Shown: positions 7,604 through 18,452, counted from the stretch's first letter. The stretch: 64,000 nucleotides of DNA from Nitrospirota bacterium (GCA_029261155.1 JAJDBW010000037.1:1-64000), one strand, 5' to 3'. A program made the numbers and translations. Notes: a model not told the origin generated them from the letters alone.

Positions 7604-9179
7604 GGTCTTCCGAGACCTCGGCTGGCGGAGAACGAAGTGGAATATAAACACTGATGCTTGTCCCAACGCCGATGTGACTACGCACTTCCATCCATCCCCC
7701 ATGTTCCTTCACAATATTCTCACAAATATTGAGCCCCAGGCCCGTTCCTTCACCCGGCCCTTTGGTGGAATAGAACGGATCGAAAATTTTCTCTATCTTT
7801 TCGGGAGGAATACCAATACCGGTATCGACCACTTCGATTTTTAAATAGGTCGCTTCGACATTCTCGCGAGAACAGACTTGGGCCTGGGTGCGAAGCGTCA
7901 GTGCGCCGCCTTGCGGCATGGCCTGGACCGCATTGACAATGAGATTAAAAAAGACTTGCTGGATTTGATCTTGATCGGCTGTGATCTTTGGCAAGCGATC
8001 CGTCCCAACAAAATGCACTTTTATGCCTTGTGCTTCAAACTGATGCTCGAATAGAATCAAGGTATCTCTAAGGAGAGAGCCCAAGGCCAAAGGCCGTAGC
8101 TTCGGTGGCTTGGGGCGAGTAAATCGCAAAAGCTGTTGGATGATTTTCGTGATGCGGTTGATTTGGGTGACGATGGGTGCCAAATGATTACGCATGGGAT
8201 CTTCCGCCGCCATTTTTCGCTGTGCAAATTCTGCGCGGCCCGAAATGACACTCAAGGGAGAACCGATTTCATGGGCCAGACAGGACGCGAGTTGGCCCAC
8301 CGCCGCCATTTTTTCCGACTGCCTCACTTTTTGCTCAAGGACGTTTTTTTCGGTAACATCCTCACCTGAACTCAATGTGGCATAAATTTGCCCCGTCTCG
8401 TCCCGCAAGACCGTGTTGTGCCAAGCGATCAACCGCTCATGCCCGTCCTTCGTTAAAACAGGATTCTCATGAAATTCGAGCGGCGTGACAGTGCCGGAGA
8501 TCAAGTCCTTAAATCCGGCCTTGACTTCATGACGCATGCGGTCTGGAATAAAGTGATCGAACCAATTTTTTCCGACGATATCGTCCTCTGCATATCCCAG
8601 GATTTCACAGCCCTTCTTGTTCATCAGGACAACATGCTGTTCCCGATCGATCACGACCACAGCCACCCCAACCACTTGAAGGTACTGCTCCGAACGGGCG
8701 GTCGTCCTGTCGATCATCGCGGACTGTGTGATCACACGTTGTTCCAGTTCGCGATTCAAACGCTGTATTTCGTTTTCCGCGTGTTTTCTTTCACTGATAT
8801 CTCGAATAATGGCGGTGACACAAGGCCCTTCTTCTGTTTCCAAAGGACTGAGACTAATCTCTACCGGAAACCGTCCTCCATCCTTGCGTTGCCCATAGAG
8901 ATCCAATCCTGCGCCCATGAGTCGGGTTGCGGGTTTTTCATCATAGGCTTTTCGATGGCTGCGATGCTGATTTCGGAACTCATCGGGCACGAGGATTTCC
9001 ACTGATCGGCCCAACAAATCGTCTCGGTCATACTCAAACAAATGCTCGCATTGCGCATTGGCCAATAAAATCCGGCCCCCTTTGTCGATGACAAGCACGG
9101 CGTCTGGAGCGAACTCAAGGAGCAGTTCCAACTTTCCGTATAGAGGCGATCCATCCTTCACTTTTTGAAATGGACTCAC
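7596..9179 (-). CDS. PAS-domain sensor histidine kinase, NtrB-like
   Basis: 527-aa kinase with no clear membrane segment, so probably cytoplasmic. Two PAS domains (about residues 15-130 and 165-280, the first ending in IIRDISERKHAENE) precede a HisKA domain with phospho-acceptor H303 in AHEIGSPLS and a HATPase_c domain with NLIVNAVQAMP, DTGIGIPPEKIEKIFDPF and GTGLGLNI. It overlaps the downstream sigma-54 activator by 8 bases, so the two are a coupled two-component pair. A coiled linker (RLNRELEQRV) joins the PAS domains. The sensed signal is unknown; no heme or flavin motif is obvious. Confidence 0.93.
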   Translation of the reverse strand: MSPFQKVKDGSPLYGKLELLLEFAPDAVLVIDKGGRILLANAQCEHLFEYDRDDLLGRSVEILVPDEFRNQHRSHRKAYDEKPATRLMGAGLDLYGQRKDGGRFPVEISLSPLETEEGPCVTAIIRDISERKHAENEIQRLNRELEQRVITQSAMIDRTTARSEQYLQVVGVAVVVIDREQHVVLMNKKGCEILGYAEDDIVGKNWFDHFIPDRMRHEVKAGFKDLISGTVTPLEFHENPVLTKDGHERLIAWHNTVLRDETGQIYATLSSGEDVTEKNVLEQKVRQSEKMAAVGQLASCLAHEIGSPLSVISGRAEFAQRKMAAEDPMRNHLAPIVTQINRITKIIQQLLRFTRPKPPKLRPLALGSLLRDTLILFEHQFEAQGIKVHFVGTDRLPKITADQDQIQQVFFNLIVNAVQAMPQGGALTLRTQAQVCSRENVEATYLKIEVVDTGIGIPPEKIEKIFDPFYSTKGPGEGTGLGLNICENIVKEHGGWMEVRSHIGVGTSISVYIPLRSPPAEVSEDHG

Positions 9180-9510
9180 GATTTCAACCCTGATGCTTTA
9201 CAAGAAAATGTCATACGATATAACGACCCGTTTCATCCTAACATAGGGTTTGGGACCATTCAAGAAAGACTGCATCGATCAGTAAAGACGGATCGACGAG
9301 AGATGAGCCTGCACTTCCGAAAACAATAGCCTGGGGCACAGCCAGACGATATTGTATTCAGAAAAGGCTTACTGACGACGCGGGGGAGTGGATCTTCATA
9401 GAAAAAAACGGCGGGTAGAGCAACGCGTATCGGAATGGGCAAACTCTAGGAACATGGGCCCGCCCATTCCAATACAATAAAGGCAAACGACATCAATTGC
9501 GTTTGAATAT
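9180..9510. other. Gap without a supported gene
   Basis: About 330 bases upstream of the kinase gene. Short frames here have no family signature or convincing ribosome site. It should contain the promoter of the kinase-regulator operon, but I could not point to one. Confidence 0.5.
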
Positions 9511-9720
9511 TTAGATCGTTTTCTTGGAACAGGTGTTGATCCCAAAAAGCTTCCAAAGTGGGCAAAACCCGGCCAAGCCCGTCAACAAGGCCACGGCAGC
9601 CAATACATAGGCGATCCCACTTCCCCATGGCGGCAAGGTTGACAGCGTGCCGACGAGAATAAAGACCGTCGCCAGGGCGATTCGGATCACCCGTTCCATT
9701 TTTCCGACATTGCAAATCAT
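9511..9720 (-). CDS. DUF2892-type small inner membrane protein
   Basis: 69 aa with an N-terminal NVGKMERVIRIALA segment, two membrane helices and the C-terminal motif GFCPLWKLFGINTC, typical of the DUF2892 (YgaP C-terminal-like) family. A second reading of the same region in another frame lacks these features. The function of the family is not established; some members are fused to rhodanese domains, and the two conserved Cys could relate to sulfur chemistry. It lies alone beside an Hsp20 relic. Confidence 0.85.
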   Translation of the reverse strand: MICNVGKMERVIRIALATVFILVGTLSTLPPWGSGIAYVLAAVALLTGLAGFCPLWKLFGINTCSKKTI

Positions 9721-9738
9721 TGAATACTCCTTTCGGTT

Positions 9739-9924
9739 TTAAGACAATCCAAATCTCTTCGTGTTAAGGTCGATCTCCAAGTCCGCTTTGTCGATCCCCG
9801 GTAGATCCACCAACTGTGACCGGTGCGGCCAAGCAAAAGCGGTTCGGCCCCAGGGACCACCCCTGAAGAATCGCGCCATTTCCTTTTCCGCCCGCATCAG
9901 ATCCGCAACGGGCCGCCTGGCCAT
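9739..9924 (-). pseudogene. Truncated Hsp20 remnant
   Basis: 61 codons. The first part (VADLMRAEKEMARFF) matches the N-terminal arm of Hsp20, and LPGIDKADLEIDL matches the start of the alpha-crystallin domain. The strands expected between HRSQ and LVDLPGI are missing, and the frame ends right after LEIDLNTKRFGLS with most of the domain absent. This looks like a gene damaged by internal deletion and loss of the 3' end. Intact Hsp20 genes lie at 2111-2620 and 42514-43023. Confidence 0.75.
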
Positions 9925-10367
9925 CAGTCCTTTTCATTTATTTTTTTTTAACTTCAACTTTGCTTATCTTTACACCCTCCCCACTGATCAAACACGCTAC
10001 TCAGAACACCGCTTATTAAGGCATACGCTACATCCCCTTTATAATATAGACCTTGAGCTCAGATACATTGGATGCATCTTCCCTATGCCCTAGATAAATG
10101 CATAAGACATACCCGTCTCTAAGGGATTTGAAGATGAAGTACGAAAATGACATCCTTCTAACGAAGTTCCAGGTTTTTATCGGGCTTAAAAGAAAGTAAG
10201 GTCGATCCAAGGCCTCAAGAATGTCGCCGATCCTCTCATTGTTCTTAATCGCCTGAACAATGCTTAGGAAAAAACGGGGCATTCCTGTACGGGCTTGAGG
10301 CAGTAGGGTACATTCGCTCTCGGGAAGAATGACCGATAGTGATAAAAGGCAGAACGGAGCGCTAATA
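9925..10367. other. Gap without a supported gene
   Basis: About 440 bases. A minus-strand frame of 84 codons (10028-10282) exists but has no recognisable family and no clear ribosome site, so I do not call it. The promoter of the rhomboid gene lies just to the right. Confidence 0.45.
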
Positions 10368-10396
10368 TTGACCTGGTTTACTTAGACGCGTAGGAT
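10368..10396 (+). promoter_or_regulatory. Sigma-70-like promoter for the rhomboid gene
   Basis: TTGACC, a 17-base spacer, then TAGGAT. The expected start point is about 40 bases upstream of the rhomboid ATG at 10442, which is preceded by AAGTAAGGA. Confidence 0.55.
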
Positions 10397-10441
10397 AAAA
10401 AACAACGAGAGAGAAAATCAGAAAAAAAGTAAGGACCTGCC

Positions 10442-11158
10442 ATGATTCCACTGCGTGACGACAATCCAACCACCATACAACCGGTGATTTGCATCGCATT
10501 CATTGCGGTTAATATTCTCGTGTTTTTGTATCAATCCACATTACTCCCGCAGTTCGAACAGATCTTTGTGTACCGCTACGGGGCCATTCCCGCCGTGCTC
10601 TTCGGCATCGAAACCCTCCCGCCGGAGGTGCAAGTCTTGCCGACCACTTTGAGCCTCATTACCAGCATGTTCCTCCACGGCGGCTTCATGCACTTGGCCG
10701 GAAATATGCTTTATTTATGGATCTTTGGAAACAATATCGAAGATGTCATGGGCCACTCCCGCTTCATCGCGTTCTATGTCCTCACCGGCATCATGGCCGC
10801 CATGAGCCATGCCCTGATCGATTCCGCTTCGGTGGTTCCGATGATTGGCGCAAGCGGGGCGATCTCCGGCATTCTGGGTGCCTATCTGCTGCTCTACCCG
10901 CATGCACAGGTTTTGGTCCTCATCCCTTTCGGATTTTTCACGCGCTTGATGCATATCCGCGCCGGATGGGTGCTGGGATTCTGGTTTGTGATGCAGGTCT
11001 TAAGCGGCGGAATGAGCGCGGGCCGCGGCGGGGGTGGCGTGGCCTGGTTCGCGCACATCGGCGGTTTCCTTGCGGGGATGGTATTGATCCGTTTCTTTAA
11101 ATATCCGCACATTCGTTTTTTCAATCCCCCTCCCTCTCAATTCCGGCGATGGGACTGA
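10442..11158 (+). CDS. Rhomboid-family intramembrane serine protease
   Basis: 238-aa inner-membrane protein with six predicted helices. The catalytic Ser is S138 in GASGAISG and the catalytic His is H205 in FAHIGGFLAG. The HGGFMHLAGNMLYLWIFG segment carries the oxyanion-side His and Asn88. It cleaves membrane helices of substrate proteins. It is monocistronic and converges on the PH-domain gene that ends the ATPase operon. An Arg/Gly-rich loop (AGRGGGG) lies just before the last helix. Confidence 0.93.
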   Translation: MIPLRDDNPTTIQPVICIAFIAVNILVFLYQSTLLPQFEQIFVYRYGAIPAVLFGIETLPPEVQVLPTTLSLITSMFLHGGFMHLAGNMLYLWIFGNNIEDVMGHSRFIAFYVLTGIMAAMSHALIDSASVVPMIGASGAISGILGAYLLLYPHAQVLVLIPFGFFTRLMHIRAGWVLGFWFVMQVLSGGMSAGRGGGGVAWFAHIGGFLAGMVLIRFFKYPHIRFFNPPPSQFRRWD

Positions 11159-11205
11159 TCGCCTCATCCCCTGTGCGACACAGTAGATATTCATATCTTG
11201 AACCT

Positions 11206-11649
11206 TTAAAGAAGGACCTTGAGCTTGCGTTCGAGGACTTCGGGTTCGTTGATGCCAACGAGTCGCTCGGCCCTTCCCTTTTTCATCCGCAATAGAACAC
11301 CACCGATGCCAAAGAGCCGGTCGATCGGACCCTGAAAAATCTCGACGGAATCGATCTCGCTTAAAGGCATGCGTCGCTGCTTTTTCCCCAGAAATCCCGC
11401 CGACTTAATCAGCTCTTTTCGGGTAAGCCGATAGGTGGTCCTGCGTCGCAAAAAAACAGCAGAGGCCGTAAACAAAACAAATCCCACCCCATAAACCAAA
11501 GCACTGCCGGTCTGTCCCATTCTAAAGGCAAGGCCCGAACGGAGGGCAAAGATTGATGCGAAAAACCATAAAAAGCTGTATTCGGCCCAAGCGGGCTGAG
11601 CTTGCCACACCAGATGCTCGTCTACTCTGACCTCGGACGAGCGCTTCAT
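11206..11649 (-). CDS. PH-domain (bPH2-type) membrane protein, last gene of the ATPase operon
   Basis: 147 aa. Two membrane helices near the N-terminus (YSFLWFFASIFAL and ALVYGVGFVLFTASAVFL) precede a bacterial pleckstrin-homology domain: TTYRLTRKELIKSAGFL, then IDSVEIFQGPIDRLFGIGGVLL. This is the bPH2/YdbS-like layout. The ATG overlaps the stop of atpG by ATGA, so it is translationally coupled to the rotary ATPase operon, which normally ends at atpG. Members of the family occur in many contexts and have no settled function. A role in assembly or membrane placement of the ATPase is only an inference from the coupling. Confidence 0.82.
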   Translation of the reverse strand: MKRSSEVRVDEHLVWQAQPAWAEYSFLWFFASIFALRSGLAFRMGQTGSALVYGVGFVLFTASAVFLRRRTTYRLTRKELIKSAGFLGKKQRRMPLSEIDSVEIFQGPIDRLFGIGGVLLRMKKGRAERLVGINEPEVLERKLKVLL

Positions 11650-12536
11650 CTGCCCGCGCCGTCGAGGGCCTCGAATCCTGCAACGATATCCAGCAATTCT
11701 TCTGTAATGGTCATTTGCCGTTGGCGATGGAAATCGGCCTGGAGTTCCTCAAGTCGATCGCCGATGTTGCGCTCGGCACCTTGCATAGAAGCCAAACGAC
11801 TCGCGTTTTCGCTGGCCAAGGATTCGGCAAAGGCACGGTAGAGCGAAACAAAAAGATAGTGCCGGATCAACGATGAAAAAAGCGGCCTGGCCTGCATCCG
11901 AAAGTTCGGCAGACAACGTGAAGGCCACTTTTTATTTTTGAGTTCACGAAGCCAATTCTGGTCTACCGGCAGCAAATGTTGAACAAAAGGACGGGTCGCG
12001 ACCCCCGAAAGAAATTGGTGATAGACCAAGACCACCTGATCGATCCCTCCGGGGGCTTGCCAGGCCTCTATACCCACCAAAACCGCTTGAACCATTCTGG
12101 TAATGGCCGCGGTCGACCCTGGCACCGAAAGGGTTTCGGAAACTGCAAAACCGGCGTGTTCCAAAGCCGCCGCAGCACGCGCGCCTACGGCAACAAGGGT
12201 TCGATGCGCTTCGGGGATATCGAGCTGCTTGATCGTATCGATGGCATGGGAAACAATCTGATCGTTCAGCTGACCGCACATGCCCTGATCCGAACCGAGG
12301 ACCGCAATACCCAGGCGTTTTCGCGGAGCCCGACGCGCAAAGACCGTTCCCTGCGGTCCCGTTCGCAAGGCCGCCTGCAGACCCAAGGCGATGGTCCGCT
12401 GATAGTCCGACAGCGCGACCACCGCTTCTTCATATTGGCGGATGTTCACTGCGGCCAAGGCCTTCATCGTTTTCACGACGGATTTTAAATCCTCGGTGGT
12501 CTTGATTCTTCTTTTGAGGGTTTCAAGGCTTTCCAT
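11646..12536 (-). CDS. atpG: N-type ATPase subunit gamma
   Basis: 296-aa central-stalk subunit. The N-terminal helix reads LKRRIKTTEDLKSVVKTMKALAA and the C-terminal helix contains SLASENASRLASMQGAERNIGDRL, the two coiled-coil helices that rotate inside the alpha/beta ring. It is the ninth gene of atpDCQRBEFAG and lies 10 bases after atpA. The sequence is more divergent than that of housekeeping F-type gamma subunits, as expected for the N-ATPase branch. Confidence 0.93.
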   Translation of the reverse strand: MESLETLKRRIKTTEDLKSVVKTMKALAAVNIRQYEEAVVALSDYQRTIALGLQAALRTGPQGTVFARRAPRKRLGIAVLGSDQGMCGQLNDQIVSHAIDTIKQLDIPEAHRTLVAVGARAAAALEHAGFAVSETLSVPGSTAAITRMVQAVLVGIEAWQAPGGIDQVVLVYHQFLSGVATRPFVQHLLPVDQNWLRELKNKKWPSRCLPNFRMQARPLFSSLIRHYLFVSLYRAFAESLASENASRLASMQGAERNIGDRLEELQADFHRQRQMTITEELLDIVAGFEALDGAGR

Positions 12537-12546
12537 ACTTCGTCCT

Positions 12547-14118
12547 TCAGATTTTTTCCTCAGAAAGATCCTTCACTTCTTCTTCAGATCTGCGCGCTTG
12601 ATGCATATTCACCGCCTTTTCGGCTTCACAAAGCAGGGCCGATAAATCTTCTTCGCCCAACTTTTCGCCCCCCGAAATTCTCGCGCTAATCTCCGGAAGA
12701 TGATCTTGCACGGCTTGAACAATCGCCTTCTCCACTGCGCCGATGCGATCGATGGGCACTGCATCCAAAGCCCCGCCGTTAACCGCAACCAACACGGCAA
12801 TTTGATGGGGCACCGGCATCGCCGTGTATTGGGGCTGCTTTAAAATTTCCCGCACACGCCGTCCGTGATCCAAGGTCTTGCGCGTGGCCTCGTCAAGCCG
12901 CGTGCCAAAGCGGGAGAAGGCCTCCAACTCCTCGAACTGGGAATAGGAAAGCCGCAGATCGCCCGCCACCGCCCGGTAGGCGGGCAACTGGGTCTTGCCG
13001 CCCACACGCGAGACAGACTTGCCAACATCGACCGCGGGCAGTTGCCCCTTTTGAAACAGATCGGGCGAAAGATAAATCTGTCCATCCGTAATGGAAACGA
13101 GATTGGTCGGAATAAAGGCGGCGATGTTTTGGGCCTCGGTCTCCAAGATGGGCAAGGCGGTCAAAGAGCCGCCACCCGCTTCGTCGCACAGGTGGGTCGC
13201 ACGTTCCAGAAGGCGGGAGTGGATGTAAAAGATGTCGCCGGGGTAGGCCTCGCGTCCCGGCGGGCGGCGAAGTAAGAGAGATAGTTGGCGATAGGCGCGG
13301 GCATGCTCTGTCAAATCGTCGTAAACAATCAGAACGTCTTTTCCCAGCGCCATGAAGTATTCGGCCATGGCGGTTGCAGCATAGGGCGCGATAAACTGAA
13401 GTCCGGGCGGATCGTCTCCTGTTGTTACGACAATCACACAATGATCCATCGCCTCATGCTTTTTGAGTGTGGCGATGACTTTTGCCACGGCCGTGCCGCG
13501 TTTTCCGATTGCGCAATAGATGCCGATTACGCCTTTTTCTTTTTGATGGATAAGGGTATCCACGGCGATGGCCGTCTTTCCCGTTTGGCGGTCACCCAGA
13601 ATCAACTCCCGCTGTCCCCGGCCGATGGGGATTAAGGCATCAATCACCTTGATACCGGTCTGCAGCGGAACGGTAACCGGGGCGCGATCCATAATGGGCG
13701 GAGCCTCTCGCTCGACCGGCCGTCGCTCAAACCCTTCGATAGAACCAAGATCATCACGTGGACGGCCCATAGCGTCCACCACCCGTCCCAGCAGAGCCTC
13801 GCCGACCGGCACGTCCAAGACGCGGCCCGTTGGATGAACTTCCGAATCGGCCACCAGCTTTTCCCCTTTGTCCAAGAGGATTACTCCGACTTCGGTTTCG
13901 TCTATATTAAAGGCCATGCCGAGGACGCCGGAAGCAAAACTGAGCAATTCCTCCGATTTCGCGCCCACCAAGCCCGACACGCGCGCAATACCCTGCCCCA
14001 CAAAGGCAACCGTGCCGACGGCTTCCGCTTGCAGCACAGCGCGATGTTCATCCAAGCCTCGATTGAGGCTCAAAAAGGTTTCATCCAGGACCTGTCTAAG
14101 ATCCGCTTCTTCTTTCAC
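12547..14118 (-). CDS. atpA: N-type ATPase subunit alpha
   Basis: 523-aa non-catalytic nucleotide-binding subunit of the F1 head. Walker A GDRQTGKT is at 175-182. [22 protein letters not shown] and [14 protein letters not shown] are conserved alpha-subunit landmarks. The gene follows atpF after 60 bases, without a separate delta (atpH) gene between them; this absence is diagnostic of the N-ATPase operon. Confidence 0.97.
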   Translation of the reverse strand: MKEEADLRQVLDETFLSLNRGLDEHRAVLQAEAVGTVAFVGQGIARVSGLVGAKSEELLSFASGVLGMAFNIDETEVGVILLDKGEKLVADSEVHPTGRVLDVPVGEALLGRVVDAMGRPRDDLGSIEGFERRPVEREAPPIMDRAPVTVPLQTGIKVIDALIPIGRGQRELILGDRQTGKTAIAVDTLIHQKEKGVIGIYCAIGKRGTAVAKVIATLKKHEAMDHCVIVVTTGDDPPGLQFIAPYAATAMAEYFMALGKDVLIVYDDLTEHARAYRQLSLLLRRPPGREAYPGDIFYIHSRLLERATHLCDEAGGGSLTALPILETEAQNIAAFIPTNLVSITDGQIYLSPDLFQKGQLPAVDVGKSVSRVGGKTQLPAYRAVAGDLRLSYSQFEELEAFSRFGTRLDEATRKTLDHGRRVREILKQPQYTAMPVPHQIAVLVAVNGGALDAVPIDRIGAVEKAIVQAVQDHLPEISARISGGEKLGEEDLSALLCEAEKAVNMHQARRSEEEVKDLSEEKI

Positions 14119-14178
14119 TCTTGCCTCTTCTTTTAAACCACGGTGCCTTGCGCTTTAATTCCTTTAATCGGAGGCGAT

Positions 14179-14970
14179 TCATGAGACGGATAGGGGTTTC
14201 TCAAAGGTCTGGGTTTCCACTTGAAGCACGTCGGAGATCTCCGCTTCCAAGGTCCTCAGATAGTCATTCAGATCCCAAGTGATCTTATGGCCCGGCACTT
14301 TTAAGGCAATTCCACAGATCAAGTTCGCCTCGGTTTTATAATCCACGACAATGCCTTCCGGAAGATGCGCCCGAAGAAGCGCGTCGATTTTATTACTCTG
14401 TTCAGCAGGCAAAGCAAATGCACTTTCGATTAGGATTTGATTTCCTTTCGCTTGCTGTATGTCCCCGATCAATTTCCATTTTTTTTGATCGAGCCTTTCG
14501 AGACCCTCAATAAAGACCGCCGTTATCTGCATCTCGAGATCACGGTTGGCCAAATCGCTGAGTGCCCGACGCGCGGTCGCGTAAACCTGCTGTGTGACCC
14601 GCTTTTTAAGGCTTTTTAGAAAGGCCACTTTTTGATGTGCGATGGAAGACTGCCACTTGGCTTTGAGCAAGGCCACATCTTGATGCGCCTCCTTTAGCAT
14701 CTCTCCCTTCGCACCATCGACTTCTTTTTTGGCTTGCGTTTGCAAAGCTTGAAGTTCCGCATCCCAAGATTGGTTTCTTTTCCGGTAGGCCGCAAGCTCT
14801 GAGTCCGCTTTTTGTCTTTCGGCATCAGTTGCCGCCGAACGCTCGGCGATTTTTCGTTCGCGATCAGCCATCGCCTTGAGTATGGGTCGGTATAGAAAGA
14901 CCTTCATCAAGGCGACCAGGATAAAAAAATTGACAATCTGAGCGGCGACCGTGAAGCCATCGATCAACAC
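14179..14970 (-). CDS. atpF: N-type ATPase subunit b with delta-like C-terminus
   Basis: 263-aa peripheral-stalk subunit. One N-terminal membrane helix (AAQIVNFFILVALMKVFLY) leads into a long charged coiled coil (about residues 35-170). The last 80 residues differ from an ordinary b subunit: SAFALPAEQSNKIDALLRAH, then CGIALKVPGHKITWDLNDYL, resemble the end of the delta/OSCP subunit. At 263 aa it is about 100 residues longer than E. coli b. Because the operon has no separate delta gene, this b-delta-like fusion probably supplies the connection to the top of alpha, as described for N-ATPases. Confidence 0.88.
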   Translation of the reverse strand: MLIDGFTVAAQIVNFFILVALMKVFLYRPILKAMADRERKIAERSAATDAERQKADSELAAYRKRNQSWDAELQALQTQAKKEVDGAKGEMLKEAHQDVALLKAKWQSSIAHQKVAFLKSLKKRVTQQVYATARRALSDLANRDLEMQITAVFIEGLERLDQKKWKLIGDIQQAKGNQILIESAFALPAEQSNKIDALLRAHLPEGIVVDYKTEANLICGIALKVPGHKITWDLNDYLRTLEAEISDVLQVETQTFEKPLSVS

Positions 14971-14973
14971 AGC

Positions 14974-15252
14974 TTATCCTCCGGCTTTGGCGATAACGTA
15001 GTTCCAAAAGGGATTGGCGAAGAGCAGAATCATCGTGACCACCAAACAATAAATGGCGGTCGACTCCACCATCGCCAGACCGACAAACAAGGTCCGTGTA
15101 ATCGTCGCTTTTTCGTCCGGCTGTTGGGCAATTGCATTTAAAGCCTGGGCCACAGCCCGTCCCTCTCCCAAAGCCGGGCCGATCGATCCGATCCCAATGG
15201 TCAAACCTGCCCCAATAATCGAGGCCATGCCGATTAAGGTTACACTATCCAT
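14974..15252 (-). CDS. atpE: N-type ATPase rotor ring subunit c
   Basis: 92-aa hairpin of two membrane helices joined by the loop AQQPDEK (the conserved RQP-type loop). Helix 2 carries E63-S64-T65 and Y68 (VESTAIYCLVV), the Na+-type ligand set aligned with E65, S66, T67 and Y70 of the Ilyobacter tartaricus c ring. Helix 1 has E30 (GPALGEG) at the position of Ilyobacter Q32, so each hairpin has two carboxylates, as reported for Fusobacterium nucleatum. The motif points to Na+, but a H+-specific N-type ring with a similar operon is known in Burkholderia pseudomallei, so the ion is not settled. The ATG overlaps the atpB stop by 8 bases. Confidence 0.96.
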   Translation of the reverse strand: MDSVTLIGMASIIGAGLTIGIGSIGPALGEGRAVAQALNAIAQQPDEKATITRTLFVGLAMVESTAIYCLVVTMILLFANPFWNYVIAKAGG

Positions 15253-15967
15253 TTTTTTGTTCTCCTTTTTCTAAAGGGGCCGTTTCTTTTTCATGATGCG
15301 CGCGGGTCGCCGAGGTAATATAAACCAGGGCGAGGATGGCAAAGATATAGGCTTGAATCATTCCGGTCAGCAAACCCAAAACCTGCATGACCACGGGGAA
15401 AAACAAGGGTGCCAGAGCAAGTAAAATGGCCCCGATTTTTACGCCGCTCATCGCATTGCCAAAGAGCCGGACGGCCAAGGCAAGGGTGCGCGAAAATTCG
15501 CCCATCACGTTAAAAGGCAGCATAAAAACCGAAGGCTCGACATAGTTTTTGAGATAGGCACCCAGGCCTTGTTTTGAAATACCGAAAAAAGGGACGGATA
15601 CAAAAACGGCAAGCGCCAGCGCCGTTGTGGTCGAGAGCGAAGCCGTCGGCGGGATAAAGCCCGGCACGACGGCCAAGAGATTCGACATCGCGATGAAAAT
15701 AAAAATCGTGCCGATAAAGGGCAAGTAAGCCTCTGGCTTTTGACTGCTGACCTCCTGAATTTGATCTCGAATACCGCCCACGAGAATTTCCAAGAGGTTT
15801 TGCCATCGGGAAAAACGCAGCTCGGAAGAGAGCCTTCGCGTGATCAGCCAGGACCCAAGGGTCAACAACAGCATGACGCCCCAGGTGTAAGCCAGCGTGG
15901 CATTCACAGCAAAACCGCCCCATTGCCAATAAATCACTTGGTCGGGTGTAATCTGAGTGATGTTCAT
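15245..15967 (-). CDS. atpB: N-type ATPase subunit a
   Basis: 240-aa inner-membrane stator subunit with five or six helices forming the ion half-channels. The essential arginine is R167 in RTLALAVRLFGN, matching R210 of E. coli subunit a. FIFIAMSNLLAVVPG is the conserved helix before it. It comes between atpR and atpE and overlaps atpE by 8 bases. Confidence 0.96.
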   Translation of the reverse strand: MNITQITPDQVIYWQWGGFAVNATLAYTWGVMLLLTLGSWLITRRLSSELRFSRWQNLLEILVGGIRDQIQEVSSQKPEAYLPFIGTIFIFIAMSNLLAVVPGFIPPTASLSTTTALALAVFVSVPFFGISKQGLGAYLKNYVEPSVFMLPFNVMGEFSRTLALAVRLFGNAMSGVKIGAILLALAPLFFPVVMQVLGLLTGMIQAYIFAILALVYITSATRAHHEKETAPLEKGEQKNG

Positions 15968-15983
15968 CTTCTCTCGCCTCGTG

Positions 15984-16268
15984 TTACGCGGATTGAAGCC
16001 GCGGGCGCGTGCCCCAACGCCGAATCAAGACACGCCGAATCAACAGAAAACCCAGGAGCGCGATGATCAAGCCATCCCAGTGGCCATCCATCACAAGATA
16101 AAATACAAGGGCACAGGCCGTCATCCGGAGGGCGAAACTCCCGAGGATCAAGAAGGCCGGACGCCGCGCGTTCGGGAGCCGCCGCAGCGTCCACCATATT
16201 CCGGAAAAGTAAAACAGTCCCAGCCCCATGCCGGCCAGAAGGTCGAGAAAGAGGGTTATCTTGTCCAT
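15984..16268 (-). CDS. atpR: N-type ATPase accessory membrane protein AtpR
   Basis: About 94 aa with three predicted membrane helices. LLAGMGLGLFYFSGIWWTLRRL at the start and basic helix ends later (LIRRVLIRRW) match the small AtpR protein found only in N-ATPase operons. I start it at MDKITLFLD (16268), behind AGGTAGG, rather than at the upstream ATG at 16292. Its role is not established; help in c-ring assembly or ion supply has been suggested for the family. Position between atpQ and atpB is exactly as expected. Confidence 0.88.
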   Translation of the reverse strand: MDKITLFLDLLAGMGLGLFYFSGIWWTLRRLPNARRPAFLILGSFALRMTACALVFYLVMDGHWDGLIIALLGFLLIRRVLIRRWGTRPRLQSA

Positions 16269-16328
16269 GCGCCTACCTTTCTGAAGGCGCACGGACCGAG
16301 AAAATCATGCGGCTGGGCTGGTCTTGAT

Positions 16329-16638
16329 TCACTCATCCCTACTCTCCCGCTGCACCCAGTACCAGGCGTTGAGACAACCGAGCACGACCCCGATGAAGAG
16401 AAACATCAAGGTCCAGGAATAGGGGCTCGGCCAGCGCTTATCGATCCAAACACCGAGGGCGATGCCGCCTAGGGTCGGGATAGCGACGGACCAGCCCACG
16501 AGCCCGAACATGCCCAGCCAAAACCAGGCGTCTCTTTCTTTTTCATTTCGGGCCTTGAGTTTTCGCTTTTCCTTTTCTCCAACTTTTCGGATCAGCCGCT
16601 CCGAATTTCCCTGCCCCTTTTTTAAAGTTGATTGACCA

Positions 16639-16649
<11 letters not shown>
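16329..16649 (-). CDS. atpQ: N-type ATPase accessory membrane protein AtpQ (AtpI-like)
   Basis: 106 aa. A charged N-terminal arm (residues 1-40, rich in Lys and Glu) is followed by two membrane helices, FWLGMFGLVGWSVAIPTLGG and WTLMFLFIGVVLGCLNAWYW, with GVWIDKRWP between them. This is the AtpI/AtpQ layout. AtpI-like proteins help assemble the c ring. The start overlaps the end of atpC by 11 bases. Confidence 0.88.

Positions 16650-18452
<1,803 letters not shown>

Noticed and set aside
10028-10282. 84-codon minus-strand frame upstream of the rhomboid gene
   Set aside because: No homology recognised and no convincing start signal.
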